From positions 1 through 9,229 of the forward strand of contig JAAZMG010000035.1 of assembly GCA_012798935.1 (NCBI GenBank): a DNA stretch of 9,229 nucleotides, in the 5' to 3' direction. Source of the stretch: Tissierellia bacterium (GTDB lineage: Bacteria; Bacillota; Clostridia; Tissierellales; Tepidimicrobiaceae). Made by a program: the position numbers and the translations under genes. The notes under the pieces are model-generated. The model did not search any database. It had not been told where the DNA came from and saw only the letters and a list, made by a program, of their open reading frames with translations. This document shows positions 4,864 through 9,229 of this stretch, in pieces (position 1 is the first letter of the stretch; each line of letters starts with the position of its first letter).

Positions 4864-6774
4864 GTGGTTAAGGAAAATAATGGAAGAAAATACACAGCAG
4901 ATGAAATTCAAGTATTAACAGGACTGGATCCGGTTAGAAAAAGACCAGGTATGTATATTGGAAGTACAGGGTCTAGAGGATTACATCATCTAGTATATGA
5001 GGTAATAGACAATAGTATAGATGAGGCCTTAGCTGGAGTTTGTGATTCTATTGAAGTAATAATAAATAAGGATAACTCTATTACTATAAAAGATAATGGA
5101 TCTGGCATACCCGTGGAAATTCATCCCCAAACAGGAAAGTCAACAGTAGAAACAGTTCTTACTATTCTCCATGCAGGAGGAAAGTTTAATAATTCTGCAT
5201 ATAAGGTTTCTGGAGGTTTGCATGGTGTCGGTGTTTCTGTTGTAAATGCTTTATCCGAATGGTTAATTGCAACTGTAAGGAGAAATGGTAAAAAATATAG
5301 ACAAAAATTTGAAAAAGGTGTACCTGTAACTGAACTTGAGATAGTAGGAGATTCTAATACTACAGGTACAACCATAGACTTTAGACCAGATAGAACGGTA
5401 TTTGATGAAGTTAATTTTAATTTTGAAACATTGGAATATCGAATAAGAGAAATGGCCTTTTTAAACAAAGGAATCAAAATTACTTTAGAAGATAAAAGGG
5501 ATAATAAAAGAAAAAAGTTTCACTATGAAGGAGGAATAAGATCTTTTGTTAAATATATAAATAAAAATAAAACTCCCATTCAGAAAGATATAATGTATTT
5601 TGAATCTGAAAAAGATGATACTATAGTGGAATTAGCACTACAATATACTGATGGATACTCAGAAAATGTATATACTTTTGCTAATAATATAAACACTCAA
5701 GAAGGTGGAACTCATTTAAGTGGACTTAGAACGGCTTTAACAAGATCTATAAATGATTACGGTAGAAAACATGGTTATTTAAAAGAAAAAGATGAAAATT
5801 TTCAAGGTGATGATGTAAGGGAAGGTCTATCTGCCGTTTTATCGGTGAAACTAAAGGAACCTCAATTTGAGGGACAAACCAAAACCAAATTAGGAAATAG
5901 TGAAACTAGAGGTATTGTAGAATCATTAAGCTATGATTTTTTAACTAATTATCTTGAAGAAAACCCTAAGGATGGAAAAATAATATTAGAAAAAACAATT
6001 AATGCATCAAGAGCTAGGGAAGCAGCAAGAAAAGCAAGAGAAATTTCAAGGAAAAAGAGCATATTAGATAGTACACCATTACCAGGAAAACTTGCTGATT
6101 GCCAATCAAGTGATATAGATATAACAGAAATATTCATAGTGGAAGGGGATTCTGCTGGTGGAAGTGCAAAGCAGGGAAGGGATAGAAATTATCAAGCTAT
6201 ACTTCCATTAAGAGGTAAAATAATGAATGTAGAGAAAGCAAGGTTAGATAGAATATTAGGATATGAAGAAATAAGGGCTATGATTACAGCCTTTGGTACT
6301 GGAATTGGTGACGAATTTGATATTAAAAAATTAAGATATGGGAAGATAATAATCATGACGGATGCGGATGTAGACGGTGCCCATATTAGAACATTATTAT
6401 TAACCTTTTTCTATAGATATATGAGAGAGTTATTAGATAATGGTCATATATATATAGCTCAGCCACCTTTATATAAGGTATCAAAAGGAAGAGCCGAACA
6501 CTATGTTTATAGCGATGATGAATTAGATAAAATTCTTAATGAAATAGGTAGAACTAATTATTCTATTCAAAGATATAAAGGTCTTGGAGAGATGAATCCA
6601 GAACAGCTTTGGGAAACTACAATGAATCCAGAAGGAAGAATATTGTTACAGGTGACGGTAGAAGATGGGATAGCTGCAGATGAAATATTTACTACATTAA
6701 TGGGAGATAAAGTTAAACCGAGAAGGGAATTTATACAAACTAATGCAAAGTTAGTAAGAAATTTAGATATATAA
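4864..6774 (+). CDS. gyrB: DNA gyrase subunit B
   Basis: GyrB supplies the ATPase and part of the DNA-cleavage site of gyrase, which introduces negative supercoils ahead of and behind the fork. The 636-aa product is the typical Gram-positive length, without the insertion seen in the longer proteobacterial proteins. The GHKL ATPase has Y31 in GMYIGS, catalytic E46 and N50 in EVIDNS, D77 in KDNGSGIP, the GGLHGVGVSVVNALS lid (117-131) and K340 in QTKTKLGN. R140 corresponds to E. coli R136, a coumarin-contact residue. The TOPRIM domain has EGDSAGGSAKQGR (427-439), PLRGKIMNVEKA (448-459) and the metal-binding DADVD (500-504). The tail has RYKGLGEMNPEQLWETTMNP (570-589). I see no resistance-type change. 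The start is GTG 4864 with an AGGAGG site. gyrA follows after 12 nt. Confidence 0.97.
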   Translation: MVKENNGRKYTADEIQVLTGLDPVRKRPGMYIGSTGSRGLHHLVYEVIDNSIDEALAGVCDSIEVIINKDNSITIKDNGSGIPVEIHPQTGKSTVETVLTILHAGGKFNNSAYKVSGGLHGVGVSVVNALSEWLIATVRRNGKKYRQKFEKGVPVTELEIVGDSNTTGTTIDFRPDRTVFDEVNFNFETLEYRIREMAFLNKGIKITLEDKRDNKRKKFHYEGGIRSFVKYINKNKTPIQKDIMYFESEKDDTIVELALQYTDGYSENVYTFANNINTQEGGTHLSGLRTALTRSINDYGRKHGYLKEKDENFQGDDVREGLSAVLSVKLKEPQFEGQTKTKLGNSETRGIVESLSYDFLTNYLEENPKDGKIILEKTINASRAREAARKAREISRKKSILDSTPLPGKLADCQSSDIDITEIFIVEGDSAGGSAKQGRDRNYQAILPLRGKIMNVEKARLDRILGYEEIRAMITAFGTGIGDEFDIKKLRYGKIIIMTDADVDGAHIRTLLLTFFYRYMRELLDNGHIYIAQPPLYKVSKGRAEHYVYSDDELDKILNEIGRTNYSIQRYKGLGEMNPEQLWETTMNPEGRILLQVTVEDGIAADEIFTTLMGDKVKPRREFIQTNAKLVRNLDI

Positions 6775-6786
6775 GGGAGGTTTAAG

Positions 6787-9225
6787 ATGGATAAGGATAA
6801 AGAAAATAATATAGTAGAAATAAATATAGAAGAGGAAATGAAAAAATCTTATCTTGATTATGCTATGTCTGTAATTGTAAGTAGAGCCCTTCCAGATGTT
6901 AGGGATGGATTAAAGCCTGTTCATAGACGAATACTTTATGCAATGAATGAACTTGGAATGAGCCCCGAAAAACAATATAGGAAATCTGCAAGAGTAGTAG
7001 GGGATGTTTTGGGTAAATATCATCCTCATTCTGATACATCTGTATATGATGCAATGGTAAGGCTTGCTCAAGATTTTAATACAAGATATCCCCTAGTAGA
7101 TGGTCATGGAAACTTTGGCTCTATAGATGGAGATTCTCCAGCGGCTATGCGTTATACAGAAGTAAAGATGACCAAATTAACTATGGAAATGTTAAGGGAT
7201 ATAAATAAAGAAACTATAGATTATAGACCTAATTTTGATGAAACATTAAAGGAGCCTATTGTTCTACCTAGTAGGTTCCCAAACTTATTAGTAAATGGAT
7301 CATCGGGGATAGCGGTTGGAATGGCCACCAATATACCTCCTCATAATTTAAAGGAAATAATAGATGGTATAATTATGATAATAGAAAATCCAGAAGCAGA
7401 TATTGAGGATCTAATGACAGTTATTAAAGGACCAGATTTCCCAACAGGGGCTATGATGATGGGAAAGGATGGAATCAAATCCGCCTTTAAAACTGGAAGA
7501 GGAAAAATAAAGTTAAGAGCAGTTGCTGAAATAGAGGAATATAGCAAAGGAAGAAATAAGATAGTAGTAACTGAAATACCCTATCAGGTAAATAAAGCTA
7601 GACTAATTGAAAAAATAGCAGAACTTGTTAGAGATAAGAAACTTGAAGGAATTTCCGATTTAAGAGATGAATCCGATAGGGATGGTATGCGTATAGTAGT
7701 TGAATTAAAAAGAGATGCAAACCCTAATATAGTATTAAATAACTTATATAAACAAACCCAATTACAAACAACCTTTGGAGTAATAATGTTAGCTTTAGTA
7801 AACAATGAGCCTAGAATATTGAATTTAAAACAGGCTTTAACCTATTATTTAGAACATCAAAAGGAAATAATTACAAGAAGAACCCAATTTGATTTAAACA
7901 AAGCTGAAGCAAGGGCTCATATTGTAGAAGGTTTAAATATAGCATTGGATAATATTGATGAAGTTATTAATATTATTAGAAGTTCAAAAGAAGAGGCAAT
8001 TGCAAAAGAAAGACTTATAAAAAGTTTTGGACTTTCTGAAAAGCAGGCACAAGCTATATTAGATATGAGACTTAGAAGATTAACTGGGTTAGAAAGAGAG
8101 AAATTAGAAGAAGAATACGAAGCTCTTATTAAAGAAATAAATAGGTTTAAAGAAATTTTATCTAGTGAAGCTTTAATATATGAAATAATTAAAGATGAGT
8201 TATTAGAGATTAAAGAAAAATATGGAGATAAAAGAAAAACTAGAATAATGCCTTCAGCTGATGAAATAGACATAGAAGATATGATTGAAAAAGAAGATGT
8301 TATAATTACTTTAACCCACTATGGATATATAAAAAGGATGCCAGAAGATATTTATAAAACTCAAAGAAGAGGTGGCAAAGGGATTACAGGGCTAACCACA
8401 AGAGAAGAAGATTTTGTTAAAGATTTATTTATTACATCAACTCATGATACCATTCTTTTCTTTACAAATAAGGGCAGGGTTTATACATTAAAAGCTTATC
8501 AGATACCTGAGGGTAGAAGACAGGCAAGGGGTACTGCTATAATAAACCTATTAAATTTAACAGGTGATGAGGAGATATCTGCAGTTATTCCAATACAAGA
8601 ATATGATCCACAAAGTAATCTAGTATTAATAACTAAAAATGGAACTATCAAAAAAACAGCCTTAGATAGCTTTAAAAATATAAGAAAAAATGGAATAATT
8701 GCTATTAGTTTGAAAGAAGAGGATGAACTAATTGAAGTTAGAAAAACCGATGGCAAAAGAGAAATAGTAGTAGTAACCTCTAGTGGAATGTCTATTAGAT
8801 TTAATGAAGAAGATGTAAGGACAATGGGAAGAGGTGCTATGGGTGTTATTGCTATTAAGCTAAAAGAAGATGATAAAGTAGTAGCAATGGATTTAGTAGA
8901 AGAGGGTAAATATTTACTAGTAGTAAGTGAATTTGGGTTTGGAAAAAGAACTCCTTTAAATGAATATAGAACACAGAACAGAGGAGGGGTAGGATTAAAA
9001 ACCTATAATGTAAAAGAAAAAACGGGGAAATTAATATCTGCTAAAGTTATCGATGAAAATGATGAGATAATTATGGTATCAATGTCAGGTATTATAATAA
9101 GATTGAAAGCAAAAGATATCTCAGTAATGGGAAGAAGCACCCAAGGTGTTACCCTAATGAAAATAGACAGTGAAGACGATAAAGTAATGGCAGTAGCAAA
9201 ATATGTGGAAGAAATTGAAGAGTAA
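6787..9225 (+). CDS. gyrA: DNA gyrase subunit A
   Basis: GyrA cuts and rejoins DNA through a tyrosine and wraps DNA with its C-terminal pinwheel, forming gyrase with GyrB. The 812-aa product is full length. The breakage-reunion domain holds SRALPDVRDGLKPVHRRILY (32-51), the quinolone region KYHPHSDTSVYDAMVRLAQ (77-95) and catalytic Y123 in AAMRYTE. A charged coiled-coil segment covers about 361-480. The C-terminal domain begins near 500 and carries the GyrA box QRRGGKG (526-532), which separates GyrA from ParC, plus related blade motifs such as GRGAMG, NRGGVG and GRSTQG. Oddities: Ser82 replaces the glycine and Ser85 the alanine of the usual HPHGDSAVYD motif. The acidic tail is short (VEEIEE). 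ATG 6787 follows GGGAGG (6775-6780) by 6 nt. The stop lies 4 nt from the window edge. Confidence 0.97.
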   Translation: MDKDKENNIVEINIEEEMKKSYLDYAMSVIVSRALPDVRDGLKPVHRRILYAMNELGMSPEKQYRKSARVVGDVLGKYHPHSDTSVYDAMVRLAQDFNTRYPLVDGHGNFGSIDGDSPAAMRYTEVKMTKLTMEMLRDINKETIDYRPNFDETLKEPIVLPSRFPNLLVNGSSGIAVGMATNIPPHNLKEIIDGIIMIIENPEADIEDLMTVIKGPDFPTGAMMMGKDGIKSAFKTGRGKIKLRAVAEIEEYSKGRNKIVVTEIPYQVNKARLIEKIAELVRDKKLEGISDLRDESDRDGMRIVVELKRDANPNIVLNNLYKQTQLQTTFGVIMLALVNNEPRILNLKQALTYYLEHQKEIITRRTQFDLNKAEARAHIVEGLNIALDNIDEVINIIRSSKEEAIAKERLIKSFGLSEKQAQAILDMRLRRLTGLEREKLEEEYEALIKEINRFKEILSSEALIYEIIKDELLEIKEKYGDKRKTRIMPSADEIDIEDMIEKEDVIITLTHYGYIKRMPEDIYKTQRRGGKGITGLTTREEDFVKDLFITSTHDTILFFTNKGRVYTLKAYQIPEGRRQARGTAIINLLNLTGDEEISAVIPIQEYDPQSNLVLITKNGTIKKTALDSFKNIRKNGIIAISLKEEDELIEVRKTDGKREIVVVTSSGMSIRFNEEDVRTMGRGAMGVIAIKLKEDDKVVAMDLVEEGKYLLVVSEFGFGKRTPLNEYRTQNRGGVGLKTYNVKEKTGKLISAKVIDENDEIIMVSMSGIIIRLKAKDISVMGRSTQGVTLMKIDSEDDKVMAVAKYVEEIEE

Positions 9226-9229
9226 ATGA

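Noticed and set aside
4548..4895. Open frame on the - strand across remB (115 aa), hydrophobic in appearance
   Set aside because: It is antisense to a well-supported DUF370 gene and the gyrB start. The hydrophobic look comes from reading AT-rich codons backwards.
7917..8273. Open frame on the - strand inside gyrA (118 aa, serine/isoleucine rich)
   Set aside because: It is a shadow of the GyrA coiled-coil segment, where Lys/Glu/Leu codons read as Ser/Ile/Phe in reverse. Similar shadows in gyrB (5121-5477) and elsewhere in gyrA were rejected for the same reason.
9226..9229. Possible start (ATG A) of another gene directly after the gyrA stop
   Set aside because: Only four bases are visible and there is no convincing Shine-Dalgarno upstream, so no gene can be supported.

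Overview
The window is the replication-initiation and gyrase locus of a low-GC Firmicute. It reads, all on the + strand: oriC (left part), dnaA, oriC (unwinding part), dnaN, yaaA (S4 domain), recF, remB (DUF370), gyrB, gyrA. This gene order, strong AGGAGG-type ribosome binding sites, AT-rich third codon positions and heavy use of AGA for arginine point to a clostridial or related anaerobic lineage (Clostridia/Tissierellia type). The exact genus cannot be read from the sequence. There is no sign of mobile DNA, CRISPR, tRNA, rRNA or accessory genes.

Positions 1-452 hold no gene. They carry eight exact or one-mismatch DnaA boxes, including a 15-bp-arm palindrome built from boxes, two copies of a 21-bp direct repeat that contains a box, and a likely dnaA promoter. 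The 258-bp gap between dnaA and dnaN (1791-2048) carries a tandem repeat, an AT-only palindrome, two more DnaA-box-like sites, and a row of six DnaA-trios followed by an AT-rich tract. This matches the basal unwinding system of bacterial origins, so oriC is bipartite and flanks dnaA, as in Bacillus subtilis.

From dnaN to gyrA the genes are tightly packed: 0 nt between dnaN and yaaA, 84 nt with a stem-loop between yaaA and recF, and 12-13 nt at each later junction. They are probably cotranscribed and partly translationally coupled. DnaA opens the origin, DnaN clamps the polymerase, RecF handles gap repair at stalled forks, and GyrAB removes the positive supercoils made by replication. RemB is a transcription regulator family member that often sits here. 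Three genes use non-ATG starts (dnaN TTG, recF TTG, gyrB GTG).

All seven proteins are full length with their key residues intact. I see no undescribed system. The points most worth checking are the origin architecture and an atypical sequence in the quinolone-resistance-determining region of GyrA.
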